A DNA stretch of 64,000 nucleotides from Streptomyces sp. TBY4 (GTDB taxonomy: Bacteria; Actinomycetota; Actinomycetes; Streptomycetales; Streptomycetaceae): positions 849,151 to 913,150 of the forward strand of contig NZ_JANAVF010000001.1 of assembly GCF_024213195.1 (NCBI RefSeq), read 5' to 3'. Within the stretch, counting starts at the first letter, position 1. Each line of letters begins with the position of its first letter. A program made the position numbers and the translations under genes. The notes beneath the pieces were generated by a model. It worked only from the letters and a program-made list of their open reading frames with translations, did no database searches and was not told the origin of the DNA. Positions 9,341 through 20,550 of this stretch are shown in pieces.

Positions 9341-10228
9341 TCAGATCCGGCCCGGCAGCGCCGTTCCGGGGTCGGCCGCGTCGATGTCGATGTCGACCGC
9401 CTTCGTCTTGGGATTGCGGCGCTCGCGCTTCGCCACCCAGGTGGCGAACCAGGACAGGAGCATGCACATCCCGATGTAGATCGGGGAGATGATCATCACG
9501 ACGGGGATGAAGGGCAGGTCGTAGTCGAGGTTGGAGGCGATCAGCTTGCCCGCGTGCAGGAACTCCTCGTAGGTGATCAGGTAGCCGAGCGAGGTGTCCT
9601 TCAGGGCGACCACGAGCTGGCTGATGATGGTGGGCAGCATCGCCCGGACCCCCTGCGGGGCCAGGACGTAGGTCATCACCTGGGTCTTGCGCATGCCCAG
9701 GGCGTACGCGGCCTCGCGCTGGCCCTTCTCGACGGAGTTGATGCCCGTCCGGAAGACCTCCGCCAGCACCGAGCCGTTGTACAGGGTCAGTCCGGCGACC
9801 AGCGCGGGCAGCGGCTGGACCTTGAGCGCGACGAAGATGAAGAAGATCATCACCAGCACCGGCATGGCCCGGAAGAACTCCACGCACAGCGTGGACAGCC
9901 AGCGCACCGGCCGGTGGACCGAGAGCCGGCCCGTGGCGAGCACCGCGCCGAGCAGGAGCGAGAGCACCGAGGCGTAGGCGAAGGCCTTGAGGGTGTTCCA
10001 GAGCCCCTTGAGCAGCAGCTCCTGGATGCCCTGGTAGGTGAAGGGGCTCCACTTGGCGGCGGTGAACTGGTTCGTGTCGAAGAGCAGGTAGAGCAGCCAG
10101 CCGAGCAGCCCGAGGATGACGGCCGTCGAGGCGATCCCGTAGAAGAGGTGGCGGCGCTGGGCGCGCGGGCCCGGCAGGTCGTAGAGGGCGGTGGACTCCA
10201 GGTCACCGCGGAGCGCGTGCGCGGTCAT
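9341..10228 (-). CDS. gluD: Polar amino-acid ABC permease (GluD-like)
   Basis: A 295-residue membrane permease of the HisMQ type, with a longer N-terminal region than its partner and the coupling motif E-A-A-Y-A-L-G-M-R-K (EAA loop). It overlaps the upstream permease gene by four bases (ATGA). The gene order ATPase, binding protein, permease, permease is that of the gluABCD glutamate uptake system of actinobacteria. Glutamate is the likely ligand by family; aspartate or glutamine cannot be excluded. Confidence 0.85.
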   Translation of the reverse strand: MTAHALRGDLESTALYDLPGPRAQRRHLFYGIASTAVILGLLGWLLYLLFDTNQFTAAKWSPFTYQGIQELLLKGLWNTLKAFAYASVLSLLLGAVLATGRLSVHRPVRWLSTLCVEFFRAMPVLVMIFFIFVALKVQPLPALVAGLTLYNGSVLAEVFRTGINSVEKGQREAAYALGMRKTQVMTYVLAPQGVRAMLPTIISQLVVALKDTSLGYLITYEEFLHAGKLIASNLDYDLPFIPVVMIISPIYIGMCMLLSWFATWVAKRERRNPKTKAVDIDIDAADPGTALPGRI

Positions 10229-10869
10229 CGGGCGACTCCGAAGCGCTTTTCGAGCACGTTGAACAGCGCGCTGATGGACAGGGTGATGATCAGGTAGCCC
10301 ACCGCGATCCAGACGAAGGTCCAGATGATGCTGTAGCCCAGCTCGTTGAGGGTCTTGTACGTCCCCAGCAGCTCGGTGACGCTGAAGGCCCCGGCGATCG
10401 CCGAGTTCTTGGCGAGCGCGATGAGCGTGGAGCCGATCGGCGGGATGACGGACCGGAAGGCCTGGGGCAGGACGACCGTGCCCAGGGTCTGCCCGAAGGA
10501 CATGCCGAGGCTGCGGGCCGCCTCCCCCTGTCCCTTGGGCACGGTGTTGATGCCGGAGCGCAGCGCCTCGCAGATGAAGGCCGAGGTGTAGCAGCCCAGG
10601 GCCAGGACGGCGAAGAGCTCGAAGGGCAGGACCAGGCCGAAGCGCGGCAGGCCGAGCAGGACGGCGAAGAAGAGCAGGGTGAGTGGGGTGTTGCGCAGGA
10701 TGGTCACCCAGACGGTGCCGAAGACCCGGAAGGAGCCGACGGGGGCGACGCGGAAGGAGGCCATCAGGAAGCCGAGGACCAGGGCCAGCAGGGAGGAGTA
10801 GACCGTGAGTTCCACGGTGCCGAGGAAGCCCTTCCCGTAGAGCGAGAAGTTTTCGGTGAGTACGTCCAT
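10225..10869 (-). CDS. gluC: Polar amino-acid ABC permease (GluC-like)
   Basis: A 214-residue HisM-type permease with five predicted membrane helices and the EAA-loop G-E-A-A-R-S-L-G-M-S through which it contacts the ATPase. It follows the binding-protein gene by 17 bases and overlaps the second permease gene. The two permeases should form the heterodimeric channel of the importer. Confidence 0.85.
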   Translation of the reverse strand: MDVLTENFSLYGKGFLGTVELTVYSSLLALVLGFLMASFRVAPVGSFRVFGTVWVTILRNTPLTLLFFAVLLGLPRFGLVLPFELFAVLALGCYTSAFICEALRSGINTVPKGQGEAARSLGMSFGQTLGTVVLPQAFRSVIPPIGSTLIALAKNSAIAGAFSVTELLGTYKTLNELGYSIIWTFVWIAVGYLIITLSISALFNVLEKRFGVAR

Positions 10870-10886
10870 GGCGGTGCGCTCTCCCC

Positions 10887-11792
10887 TCAGCTCGCCGGGT
10901 AGCGGTCGATGGGCGGCGGCGTGGGCGCGGGCTGGCCGGAGAGGCCGAGCGTGGCCTCGTAGGCCTTCTTCCAGTTGCCGTTCTTCTCGTTCGCGGCGAG
11001 GGCGTCGTCGAGGGCGAACCGCAGCGCGTTGTCGGAGCGCGGGACGCCGATGCCGTAGGGCTCCTCGGAGAAGGGCTTGCCGACCACCTTGAGCTCCTCG
11101 GGCACCTTGGCCGCGTAGCCGAGGAGGATGGAGTCGTCGGTGGAGACCGCGTCGACCTGGTAGGTCAGCAGGTTGTCCACACAGACCGAGTACGTGTCGT
11201 AGGCGACGAGGACGGCCCGCGGGAACTCCTTCTGGAGCCGCTGGTAGGGAGTGGAGCCGGCGGCGGAGCAGACCTTCTTGCCGGCCAGGTCCTCGGGGCC
11301 CTTGATCTCCGTCTCCCCCTTGCGCACGAGCAGGGACTGTCCGGCGAGGAAGTAGGGCCCGGCGAAGCCGACCTGCTTCTTGCGGTTGTCGTTGATCGTG
11401 TAGGTGCCGACGTAGTAGTCGATCTGGCCGTTCTGCAGGGCCGTCTCGCGGTTGGCCGAGGCGATGGTCTTGAACTCGATCGTCTTGGGGTCGAAGCCCA
11501 GCGAGGCCGACATCATCTTGGCGATCTCGATGTCGAAGCCGGAGTAGCGGCCGCTCGCGGGGTCCTTCTCCCCCATGTAGGGCTGGTCCTCCTTGGCGCC
11601 GACCACGAGGTGGCCGCGCTTCCTGGCCTTCTCCCAGGTCGGGGAGTCGGGCAGCTGGAAGCCGGTGGCGACCTGGTAGACGGGCAGGTCCTCGGGCTGC
11701 GGGCCCTTGACCGGCGGACTGCCGGACTTCCCGCAGGCGGTGGCGGCCAGCAGCAACGCGGCCACGGCCAGTACGCGCAGGGTGTGCTTCAT
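10887..11792 (-). CDS. gluB: Amino-acid-binding lipoprotein (GluB-like)
   Basis: A 301-residue lipoprotein (lipobox L-A-A-T-A-C) with a type II periplasmic-binding fold of the amino-acid class: G-H-L-V-V-G-A-K-E-D-Q-P-Y near residue 65, Y-S-G-F-D-I-E-I-A after it, and the ligand-side G-S-T-P-Y-Q-R-L. It should capture the substrate outside the membrane and deliver it to the two permeases. The start at 11792 lies 11 bases after the ATPase gene. Confidence 0.88.
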   Translation of the reverse strand: MKHTLRVLAVAALLLAATACGKSGSPPVKGPQPEDLPVYQVATGFQLPDSPTWEKARKRGHLVVGAKEDQPYMGEKDPASGRYSGFDIEIAKMMSASLGFDPKTIEFKTIASANRETALQNGQIDYYVGTYTINDNRKKQVGFAGPYFLAGQSLLVRKGETEIKGPEDLAGKKVCSAAGSTPYQRLQKEFPRAVLVAYDTYSVCVDNLLTYQVDAVSTDDSILLGYAAKVPEELKVVGKPFSEEPYGIGVPRSDNALRFALDDALAANEKNGNWKKAYEATLGLSGQPAPTPPPIDRYPAS

Positions 11793-11803
11793 CGGGCCGC
11801 CCC

Positions 11804-12547
<744 letters not shown>

Positions 12548-12654
12548 ACGCTGCCCTGCCCACTTGTCGGTGTGTCGAGGTCAGCGCAAACTATCCAGCC
12601 GCGGAAGGGCACTTCACCGCGACACGCCTAAAAGCCGCATAAAGGGCTGCGAGG

Positions 12655-13095
12655 TCAGCCTTCCGAGGCCTCGGCGTACGCCTGGCTGAGCTCGGGGGAT
12701 CCCGTCATCGCCCAGGACACCCCCGACTCGACCACGTTCAGCTCGCGCCCCGAGGCCAGCCGGATCATCGGCTGGCCGTTGGGCCACACCTGCCAGGCAG
12801 CGCCCGGAACGGAGCGGATGATCACGGTCCCGAGGTAGAAGCCCGCGTCGTTGCCGAGCCACGGGGTGATCTCGGGATCCCGGCGCCAGCGCGGCATCAG
12901 CTGGTCGATCTCCTCCAACGAGCGCGGGCTCTCGTCGAGTTCGAGCCCGGCCGAGCGCGCCTGGGCGCGCAGCATCTCGCATTCCGCGAACATCTCGTTG
13001 ATGCCCTCGGGATCGTCCGCGAGGGCCGCGGCGAGTCCCGCGCCCGGTTCCGTTTCGTGTCGGTTGATCCAGTTGGCCAGAAAAGGGATGTTCAT
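12655..13095 (-). CDS. Uncharacterised 146-residue protein
   Basis: A soluble, acidic protein beginning MNIPFLANWINRHE. It has no signal peptide or membrane segment. Two tracts stand out: an amphipathic helix around residues 28-50 (acidic, Ala-rich) and a beta-rich C-terminal half with W-L-G-N-D-A-G-F-Y-L-G and W-Q-V-W-P-N-G. I do not recognise a catalytic motif. It looks like a conserved streptomycete protein of unknown function and stands alone between the importer and the exonuclease gene. Confidence 0.7.
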   Translation of the reverse strand: MNIPFLANWINRHETEPGAGLAAALADDPEGINEMFAECEMLRAQARSAGLELDESPRSLEEIDQLMPRWRRDPEITPWLGNDAGFYLGTVIIRSVPGAAWQVWPNGQPMIRLASGRELNVVESGVSWAMTGSPELSQAYAEASEG

Positions 13096-13186
13096 GGCCC
13101 CAGCCTGACACCCGGATCCCGGCCGGGCGACAGGACGCGCGCGGACTGTGACAGATCGGGGACGGCCGCGCCGTCCCCCGGAACCA

Positions 13187-13966
13187 CTAGACCTCCAGGT
13201 CCACGACGACCGGGGCGTGGTCGGAGGCGCCCTTGCCCTTGCGCTCCTCGCGGTCCACGTAGGAGTCGGTGACGGCCTTGGCGAAGGCCTCGTTCCCGTA
13301 GACCAGGTCGATGCGCATGCCCTTGTTCTTCGGGAAGGCCAGCATCCGGTAGTCCCAGAAGGTGTACGGGCGGTCGTACTTGAGCGCGCGCGGGAAGACG
13401 TCGGAGAGCCCGGCCGTACGCAGCTGCTCCAGGGCGGACCGCTCGGCCGGGGTGACGTGGGTGAGACCCTCGAAGACCGCCGGGTCGTAGACGTCCTCGT
13501 CGGTCGGGGCCACGTTGAAGTCGCCGAGCACCGCGAAGGGACGCTCGCCCGCGGCGTCTTCCGCGACGGCGGCGGACAGGGCCCGGAACCAGTCCAGCTT
13601 GTAGCCGTAGTGGTCGTGCTCGACCTCGCGCCCGTTGGGCACGTACACCGACCAGACGCGCACGCCGCCGCAGGTGGCGGAGATGGCGCGGGGCTCCTGG
13701 ACCCCCTCGTAGTCGGGCCCGCCGGGCAGGCCCGTGACCACGTCCTCCAGGCCCACCTTGGAGAGCAGGGCCACCCCGTTCCACCGGCCGGTGGCGTTGA
13801 CGGCCGACTCGTAGCCCAGCGCGCGGAGCTCCTCGTACGGGAACTGCTCGGCGGAGCACTTGGTCTCCTGGATGCACAGGACGTCGGTGCCGGAGCTCTC
13901 CAGCCAGGCCAGCAGGCGCGGCAGCCGGGCGGTGATCGAGTTGACGTTGAACGTGGCGATACGCAT
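13187..13966 (-). CDS. xthA: Exodeoxyribonuclease III
   Basis: A 259-residue enzyme of the exonuclease/endonuclease/phosphatase superfamily. Signature segments are F-N-V-N-S-I at the start, L-C-I-Q-E-T-K (metal-binding Glu), G-D-F-N-V-A-P-T (Asp/Asn pair), and S-D-H-A-P-V at the end (Asp/His). It cleaves at abasic sites and trims 3' ends in base-excision repair. The start at 13966 gives the canonical MRIATFNVNS; the frame opens eight codons earlier but the enzyme family begins here. Confidence 0.92.
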   Translation of the reverse strand: MRIATFNVNSITARLPRLLAWLESSGTDVLCIQETKCSAEQFPYEELRALGYESAVNATGRWNGVALLSKVGLEDVVTGLPGGPDYEGVQEPRAISATCGGVRVWSVYVPNGREVEHDHYGYKLDWFRALSAAVAEDAAGERPFAVLGDFNVAPTDEDVYDPAVFEGLTHVTPAERSALEQLRTAGLSDVFPRALKYDRPYTFWDYRMLAFPKNKGMRIDLVYGNEAFAKAVTDSYVDREERKGKGASDHAPVVVDLEV

Positions 13967-13996
13967 GACGTCCAACCTACCGCCCGGCACCGACAG

Positions 13997-14629
13997 TCAC
14001 AGGTCGGCGACGTGCCCCGGGGTGAGCCGGCCGTACTCGGCGCCGCCCAGGTTGCCGATCTGGTTCGCGTAGATCGGCAGCACCACGTCCGTCAGTCCGG
14101 CGTCGTGGATGGCGAGGGTCCGGCGCGGCTCGACCTCGCGGACGTAGTCGATCACTTCGGCGATCTTGTTCCAGGGCGCGTGCACCGGGAGCATGAGGGT
14201 CTCGACGGAGGCCCCGGGCACGGTCAGCGCGTCCCCCGGGTGGAAGACGGAGCCGTCCACCAGGTAGCCGACATTGGTGATCCGCGGGATGTCCGGATGG
14301 ATCACGGCGTGCAGTTCGCCGTGCACCTGGATCTCGAACCCGGCCGCGGTGAAGGCGTCGCCGTGGCCCACGGTGTGGACGCGGCCCGGATATGCGGGGG
14401 CGAGCTGCTCCGCGACGCTGCGCAGGGTCCACAGCTGCGCCGCCGGATTCGCGTCGAGGGCGGCCCGCAGCCGGCCCTCCTCGAAGTGGTCGGGGTGCTC
14501 GTGGGTGACGAGCAGGACGTCGGCGCCGAGCCCGGCGTCCGGTTCGCTGAAGGCGCCCGGGTCGATGACGAGCACGAGCCCGTCCTTCTCCAGCTGGACA
14601 CAGGAGTGCAGCCGCTTGGTGAGCTTCAT
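13997..14629 (-). CDS. MBL-fold metal-dependent hydrolase
   Basis: A 210-residue metallo-beta-lactamase-fold protein of the UlaG/RomA-like subgroup: metal motif T-H-E-H-P-D-H (about 42-48), G-D-A-L for the bridging Asp, and P-V-H-A-P-W for a later His. The short length and N-terminal L-H-S-C are typical of the streptomycete version of this family. The substrate is unknown. It lies 30 bases upstream of, and in line with, the exonuclease III gene, so co-transcription is likely. Confidence 0.82.
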   Translation of the reverse strand: MKLTKRLHSCVQLEKDGLVLVIDPGAFSEPDAGLGADVLLVTHEHPDHFEEGRLRAALDANPAAQLWTLRSVAEQLAPAYPGRVHTVGHGDAFTAAGFEIQVHGELHAVIHPDIPRITNVGYLVDGSVFHPGDALTVPGASVETLMLPVHAPWNKIAEVIDYVREVEPRRTLAIHDAGLTDVVLPIYANQIGNLGGAEYGRLTPGHVADL

Positions 14630-14662
14630 GATCCAAGGCTAGCGGCGCGGGGCCCACCGGGC

Positions 14663-15256
14663 CTACGGGACGGCCGTGGAGACCACGTAGACCTTGGGGT
14701 AGCCGGGGTGGCTGAGGTCGACGGTGATGTCGCGGGTGGGCCGGGGGTCCGGGGCGTCCAGGGTGGTCCCGTACCAGCTGCCCTTCGAGCCCCAGTGCCA
14801 GCCCGCGGTCGCGGTGTCGGACGGGGAGATGGACACCCCGGGGGTCAGGTCCTCGCGGCTCGTGCCCACCTCGGCCAGGAACGTGTCGAGCTCCTCCGGG
14901 GTGACCCCGAACTGCACGTACAGGCGGCTGGTGTGCCAGTTGTTGGTCTCCAGGTACCCGACGCGCGAGGCCTTCACCGGGATCGGGACCTCGTAGATGC
15001 TGCGCTGCACCTTGGAGGGCCAGGCGGTGCGGACCTTGGCGGCGCCGACCTTGGAGGCCTTGTCGCGGCCGCTCTGGCGGCTCTGCTGGGCGGAGACGGC
15101 GAGGTAGCCCGCCGGGACGCCGATCAGCAGCAGGATGATGATCGCCGTGATCCAGCGGCGCCGCACCACGTGCTTGCGGTCCTCGACGGGGGTCGGCTCG
15201 CCGGACCCTCCCTCGGGGGACGGGGCCTGGCGGGGCAGAGTGGGCGGCGGTGTCAC
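14663..15256 (-). CDS. Single-span membrane protein, unknown function
   Basis: A 197-residue protein with a Pro-rich cytoplasmic start, one membrane helix (about residues 37-57, I-I-I-L-L-L-I-G-V-P-A-G-Y) and an extracytoplasmic domain of about 130 residues. Its GTG start overlaps the ROK-kinase stop (GTGA), so it is the last gene of the sugar-transport operon. The exposed domain contains N-N-W-H-T-S-R-L-Y and H-W-G-S-K-G-S-W-Y; I do not recognise its family. Its place suggests a role linked to the importer, but nothing in the sequence proves it. Confidence 0.72.
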   Translation of the reverse strand: MTPPPTLPRQAPSPEGGSGEPTPVEDRKHVVRRRWITAIIILLLIGVPAGYLAVSAQQSRQSGRDKASKVGAAKVRTAWPSKVQRSIYEVPIPVKASRVGYLETNNWHTSRLYVQFGVTPEELDTFLAEVGTSREDLTPGVSISPSDTATAGWHWGSKGSWYGTTLDAPDPRPTRDITVDLSHPGYPKVYVVSTAVP

Positions 15257-16416
15257 TGCGTTTCCTGGTCCTCGGGGCCGGTGGCGGTGTCGCGCCGGCC
15301 GAACTGCGCGTAGCGCTCGTACCGCTCGACGCGCCGGCGCGTGGCGCGGCGGAAGCGGCGGGCGACGAGCCGGGAGAGGTCGGCGGCGCCGACCATGCCG
15401 GCCTCGGGGCCGAGCTGGGCCTTGGCGATGCGCGCCTCGGGGCGGTAGCCGCGGCCGGTGAGGTGGCGCCGGAAGGCGTCGCGGGCCGGGCCGATCAGCA
15501 GGTCGTCGGCGGCGCTGACGCCGCCGCCGATGACGAAGCAGGAGGGGTCGAGGGCGGCCGCGAGGTTGGCGATGCCGACGCCGAGCCACTGGCCGATGTC
15601 CTGGAGGAGCTCGACGCACATGGCGTCGCCCTCCCGGGCCAGCTCGGTGATGAGCGGCCCGGTGATCTCGTGGACGTTGCCGCCGACCCGGGCGATGAGG
15701 TTGTACGCGACCGGGGAGTCGGCGGCGGCCAGCTCGCGGGCCTCGCGGACCAGGGCGTTGCCGGAGCTGTACTGCTCCCAGCAGCCGCGGTTGCCGCAGG
15801 GGCAGCGGTGGCCCCCGGGGACCACCTGCATGTGGCCGAACTCGCCGGCGACCCCGTAGCGGCCCCGCTTGACCTGGCCGCCTTCGAGGATGGCCCCGCC
15901 GATCCCGGTGCCCAGGGTGATCATGACGAGGTGGTCCTCGCCGCGGCCGGCGCCGAAGCGCCACTCGGCCCAGGCGGCGGTGTTGGCATCGTTGTCCACC
16001 ATGACCGGGACCGCGAGCCGGGACTGGAGCGCGTCGCGCAGCGGTTCGTCGCGCCAGGCCAGGTGCGGGGCGAACAGCACGCGGGAGCGGTCGGCGTCGA
16101 CCCAGCCGGCGGCGCCGATGCCCACGGCGTGCACGTCGTGCCGGTCGGAGAGGTCGAGGACCAGCTCGACGATGGTGTCCTCGACCACCTTGGGGCTCTT
16201 GGACTTGTCCGGGGTCTCGGTCCGGATCTTCTCCAGGATGACCCCGTCGGCGTCGACGACCCCGGCCATCACCTTGGTGCCGCCGATGTCGATGCCGACG
16301 GTCGGAACGCGCGGGGCGGTCAGGTGCGACCTGCGCTCACGGGTCCCGATGGTCCGCAGGACGGTGCCCCGCGCCGCCCCCCGGTGGGCGAGCGTGAAGT
16401 CCCGGTACGTGCTCAT
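15253..16416 (-). CDS. ROK-family sugar kinase
   Basis: A 387-residue kinase with the N-terminal phosphate motif V-G-I-D-I-G-G-T-K, the catalytic D-N-D-A-N-T, the G-E-F-G-H-M glucose-contact segment and the zinc site C-P-C-G-N-R-G-C-W-E. It should phosphorylate a hexose with ATP. About 38 residues precede the first strand, more than in standard glucokinases, and a basic tail follows. It is the fourth gene of an operon of binding protein, permease, ATPase and kinase, so it probably traps the imported sugar. The exact sugar is not evident. Confidence 0.88.
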   Translation of the reverse strand: MSTYRDFTLAHRGAARGTVLRTIGTRERRSHLTAPRVPTVGIDIGGTKVMAGVVDADGVILEKIRTETPDKSKSPKVVEDTIVELVLDLSDRHDVHAVGIGAAGWVDADRSRVLFAPHLAWRDEPLRDALQSRLAVPVMVDNDANTAAWAEWRFGAGRGEDHLVMITLGTGIGGAILEGGQVKRGRYGVAGEFGHMQVVPGGHRCPCGNRGCWEQYSSGNALVREARELAAADSPVAYNLIARVGGNVHEITGPLITELAREGDAMCVELLQDIGQWLGVGIANLAAALDPSCFVIGGGVSAADDLLIGPARDAFRRHLTGRGYRPEARIAKAQLGPEAGMVGAADLSRLVARRFRRATRRRVERYERYAQFGRRDTATGPEDQETQ

Positions 16417-16432
16417 CGAGTCGTGTCGTCCC

Positions 16433-17295
<863 letters not shown>

Positions 17296-17296
<1 letters not shown>

Positions 17297-18351
17297 CACT
17301 TCGCCTCCGCCCGCTTGCGGACCCATGCGTTGAGCAGCGTGGCCAGCAGCAGCATCGCGCCGAGGAAGAACTTGAACCAGTCGGGGTTCCACTGGGCGTA
17401 GACGATGCCGTTGCTGGTCATGCCGAAGATGAAGGCGCCCACGGCGGAGCCGATGGCCGAGCCGTAGCCGCCGGTCATCAAGCAGCCGCCGATCACGGCC
17501 GCGATGATGTAGAGGAACTCGTTGCCGACGCCCTCGCCCGACTGGACCACGTCGAACGAGAAGAGGATGTGCTGCCCGGAGATCCAGGCGCACAGGGCGA
17601 CGCCCATGTAGAGGCCGATGCGGGTCTTGACGACCGGGACGCCGGTCGCGCGGGCCGCGTCCGCGCCGCCGCCCACGGCGAAGATCCAGTTGCCGGCGCG
17701 GGTGCGCAGCAGGATCCAGGTGGCGACGGCGACCAGGAGCAGCCACCACAGGATGGTGACCTTGAGGGTGACCGAGCCGAAGGTCCACTGCGAGGCGAAG
17801 AGGGCCCGGGCGGAGGGGAAGCCCTCCATGTCGGCGATGGTCTTGGTGGAGACCGAGCCGCTGATCAGCTTGGTGAAGCCGAGGTTCAGGCCGGTCAGCA
17901 TCAGGAAGGTGCCGAGCGTGATGATGAAGCTGGGCAGTTTCGTGCGGGTCAGCATGAACCCGTTGAAGAACCCGATCGCCAGGGTGACCAGCAGCGATAC
18001 GAGGACGCCCACCCAGACGTTCGCGGTCATCTGGTAGCTGAACATCGAGCTGACCAGCGCCGAGGTGGTGACCATGACACCGGCGGACAGGTCGAACTCG
18101 CCGCCGATCATGAGCAGGGCCACCGGGACGGCCATGATGCCGATGGTGGAGGCCGAGTACAGGATCGTGCTCAGGCTGGAGGCCCGCAGGAAGCTGTCGG
18201 CGGCGAAGGAGAAGAAGACGAAGACGGCGGCCGCGCCGACCACGGCGCCGAGCTCGGGGCGGCCGAGCAGGCGGCGCAGCAGCGAGGTGGGCGCGAGCCG
18301 CTCGTCGCGCGGGGCGGGAGCCGGAGCGGGGGGCCGGGTGGCGGTGGTCAT
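17296..18351 (-). CDS. Sugar ABC permease (ribose class)
   Basis: A 351-residue membrane permease of the RbsC/FrcC family with about ten helices, the segment [10 protein letters not shown] after the third helix and G-V-P-V-V-K-T-R near the coupling loop. It overlaps the binding-protein gene (ATGA) and the ATPase gene (TGATG), a tightly coupled operon. It forms the membrane channel for the sugar carried by the binding lipoprotein. Confidence 0.9.
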
Positions 18352-19367
18352 CGGCTGCCCCGGTTGATGAACTTCTCCAGGGTGGCCGCCTCGGCGCCCG
18401 TGACGATCTGCGGCCCGGTGAGCACCGGCCGGCCGCCGCCGAGCACGTCGGCGTTGTAGCGGTAGAGCCAGAGCAGGTCGACGGCCTCGTAGCCCTGTAG
18501 GTAGGGCTGCTGGTCGACGGCGAAGCCGAGGGCGCCGGACTTCAGGTCGCGGGCCACGGAGGCGTTCAGGTCGAAGGTGTCGATCTCTGCCTTGCTGCCC
18601 GCCGCCTCCTTGGCCTTGACGGCCGTGGGCGCGAAGGGCGCGCCGAGGGTGACGACCGCGTCCACGGAGGGGTCGGCCTGCAGCTTGGCCTGGAGGGCGG
18701 ACTGCACGGACGGCATGTTGGTGCCCTCGACGTACAGGTTCTCCATGGTCCCGCCGGATTCGGCGAAGGTCTTCTTCGCTCCGGCGCAGCGCTGCTCGTG
18801 GCCCACGTTGCCCTGCTCGTGCAGGACGCAGACGGCCTTCTTGCGGCCGCGCTTGCCGAGCTCGGTGCCGACCGCCTCGCCGGCGATCTCCTCGTCCTGG
18901 CCGATGTGGGTGAGCGCCCCGTACGCGGCGGACTGGGCGGATCCGGAGTTGACCGTGATCACCGGGATGCCGGCCGCGACGGCCTTGGCGAGCACGTCCT
19001 TGAGCGCCTCGGGCTTGGCGAGGGAGACGATCAGCCCGTCGACCTTCTGGTCGATGGCGTTCTGGACGAACTGGGCCTGCTGCTGCGCCTGGTCGTCGTG
19101 GGCGTAGACGAAGTTGATGTTGTCCTTCGCCGCGGCCTCCTTCGCCCCCTTCTGCACGATGTCCCAGAAGGTGTCGCCGTCTCCCGCGTGAGTGACCATC
19201 GCGAAGGTCCAGCGCGGGGTGGACACGGCGGGCCGGCCCGCCGCCTCGGCCTTCGCGCGGTCCTCGGCGCGCTTGCCGCCCGTACTGCTGCATCCCGCGA
19301 GGGAGGCACCGAGTACCGCCGCGAGCACCGCGCCCACGAGGCGTACGCCTGTCCGAACCCTAGCCAC
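18348..19367 (-). CDS. Sugar-binding lipoprotein (ribose class)
   Basis: A 339-residue lipoprotein (lipobox L-A-G-C near residue 25) with the two-lobed fold of ribose-type binding proteins: [11 protein letters not shown] near the start, the D-G-L-I-V-S strand, I-P-V-I-T-V-N-S-G and V-D-Q-Q-P-Y late. It is the first gene of the importer operon. A divergent Gfo/Idh dehydrogenase gene starts 159 bases away, and together they suggest uptake and oxidation of a sugar or cyclitol such as myo-inositol; the ligand is inference. Confidence 0.88.
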   Translation of the reverse strand: MARVRTGVRLVGAVLAAVLGASLAGCSSTGGKRAEDRAKAEAAGRPAVSTPRWTFAMVTHAGDGDTFWDIVQKGAKEAAAKDNINFVYAHDDQAQQQAQFVQNAIDQKVDGLIVSLAKPEALKDVLAKAVAAGIPVITVNSGSAQSAAYGALTHIGQDEEIAGEAVGTELGKRGRKKAVCVLHEQGNVGHEQRCAGAKKTFAESGGTMENLYVEGTNMPSVQSALQAKLQADPSVDAVVTLGAPFAPTAVKAKEAAGSKAEIDTFDLNASVARDLKSGALGFAVDQQPYLQGYEAVDLLWLYRYNADVLGGGRPVLTGPQIVTGAEAATLEKFINRGSR

Positions 19368-19526
19368 GTCTGCCCGTGCCTTTCGTCAAAACGGTCATTT
19401 GTTTCAAGCCGCAGCCGCCCAGTATCCGTCACAGTGCACCATGCAAGGTCATCGGGGCCATTGCGGACCGTGCCGGACACAGCGGGACAGATTGACAGCT
19501 CCCCCGGACGGGGCCACGTTGAGTGC

Positions 19527-20531
19527 ATGCGCATCGGGCTCATCGGAACGGGCCGGATCGGTTCCTTCCACGCGGCGGCACTGGCCCGGCAGGCGGACGC
19601 GGGATCGCTCCTGCTCGCCGACGCCGACCCCGCGCGGGCGGTGCGCCTGGCCGACCGGCTCGGGGCCACCGCCGCGCCCTCCGTCGAGCAGATCTTCACC
19701 TGGGGCGTGGACGCGCTGGTGGTGGCCTGCGCCACCGAGGGCCACGCCGACCTGGTCGTACGGGCGGTACGCGGCGGGCTGCCGGTCTTCTGCGAGAAGC
19801 CGGTCGCCCCGGACCTGGACCGCACCCTGGCGGTGCTGCGCGAGGTGGCGGCGGTCGGCGGGGTGCTCCAGCTCGGGTTCATGCGCCGCTTCGACGCGGG
19901 CTGCGCGACGGCGCGCGAGCTGGTCCGCTCCGGAGCCCTGGGCCGGCTGCACACCGTACGGACCATGACCGCGGATCCCTCGCCGCCGGACGCCGCGTAC
20001 CTGCGGACCTCCGGCGGGCTGTTCCGGGACTGCCTGGTGCACGACTTCGACATGGTCCGCTGGGTGACGGGGCACGAGGTGAGCGAGGTGTACGCGACCG
20101 GGTCGGATGCGGGGCCGGCCCGGTTCCGGGAGGCGGGCGACATCGACACCGCGGCCGCGCTCCTCACCCTGGACGACGGGACGCTGGTCTCCAGTACCGG
20201 AACGCGGTGCAACGGCGCCGGGTACGACGTACGGATGGAGCTGGCCGGGGAGCTGGACCAGGTCTCCACCGGGCTGGACGACCGTACGCCGATCGCCTCG
20301 ACCGAACCGCACGGCCCGCCCCCGGCGACCAAGCCGTGGGCGGGGTTCCTGGAACGGTTCGCCCCCGCCTACGAGGCCGAGCTGGCGGCCTTCGTCCGGC
20401 TGGTGCGCGGCGAGGGCCCCAATCCGTGCGACGGCGTGGAGGCGCTGGCCGCGTTCCGGGTGGCGGAGGCCTGCGAGCTCTCGCGGCGGGAGCGGCGCCG
20501 GGTCGTGCTGGAGGAGCTCCCGGGTCTGTAA
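19527..20531 (+). CDS. Gfo/Idh/MocA oxidoreductase, inositol-dehydrogenase-like
   Basis: A 334-residue NAD(P)-dependent oxidoreductase: Rossmann motif G-T-G-R-I-G at the start, the E-K-P motif with catalytic Lys near residue 93, and the substrate His in V-H-D-F-D-M. The family includes inositol 2-dehydrogenase and related cyclitol or sugar dehydrogenases. It is divergent from the ribose-class importer and probably shares its control region. The start is the ATG with MRIGLIGTGRIG; there is no strong ribosome-binding site, so translation may be leaderless or weak. Confidence 0.85.
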   Translation: MRIGLIGTGRIGSFHAAALARQADAGSLLLADADPARAVRLADRLGATAAPSVEQIFTWGVDALVVACATEGHADLVVRAVRGGLPVFCEKPVAPDLDRTLAVLREVAAVGGVLQLGFMRRFDAGCATARELVRSGALGRLHTVRTMTADPSPPDAAYLRTSGGLFRDCLVHDFDMVRWVTGHEVSEVYATGSDAGPARFREAGDIDTAAALLTLDDGTLVSSTGTRCNGAGYDVRMELAGELDQVSTGLDDRTPIASTEPHGPPPATKPWAGFLERFAPAYEAELAAFVRLVRGEGPNPCDGVEALAAFRVAEACELSRRERRRVVLEELPGL

Positions 20532-20550
20532 CGCCGTCACGGCCGGCGGC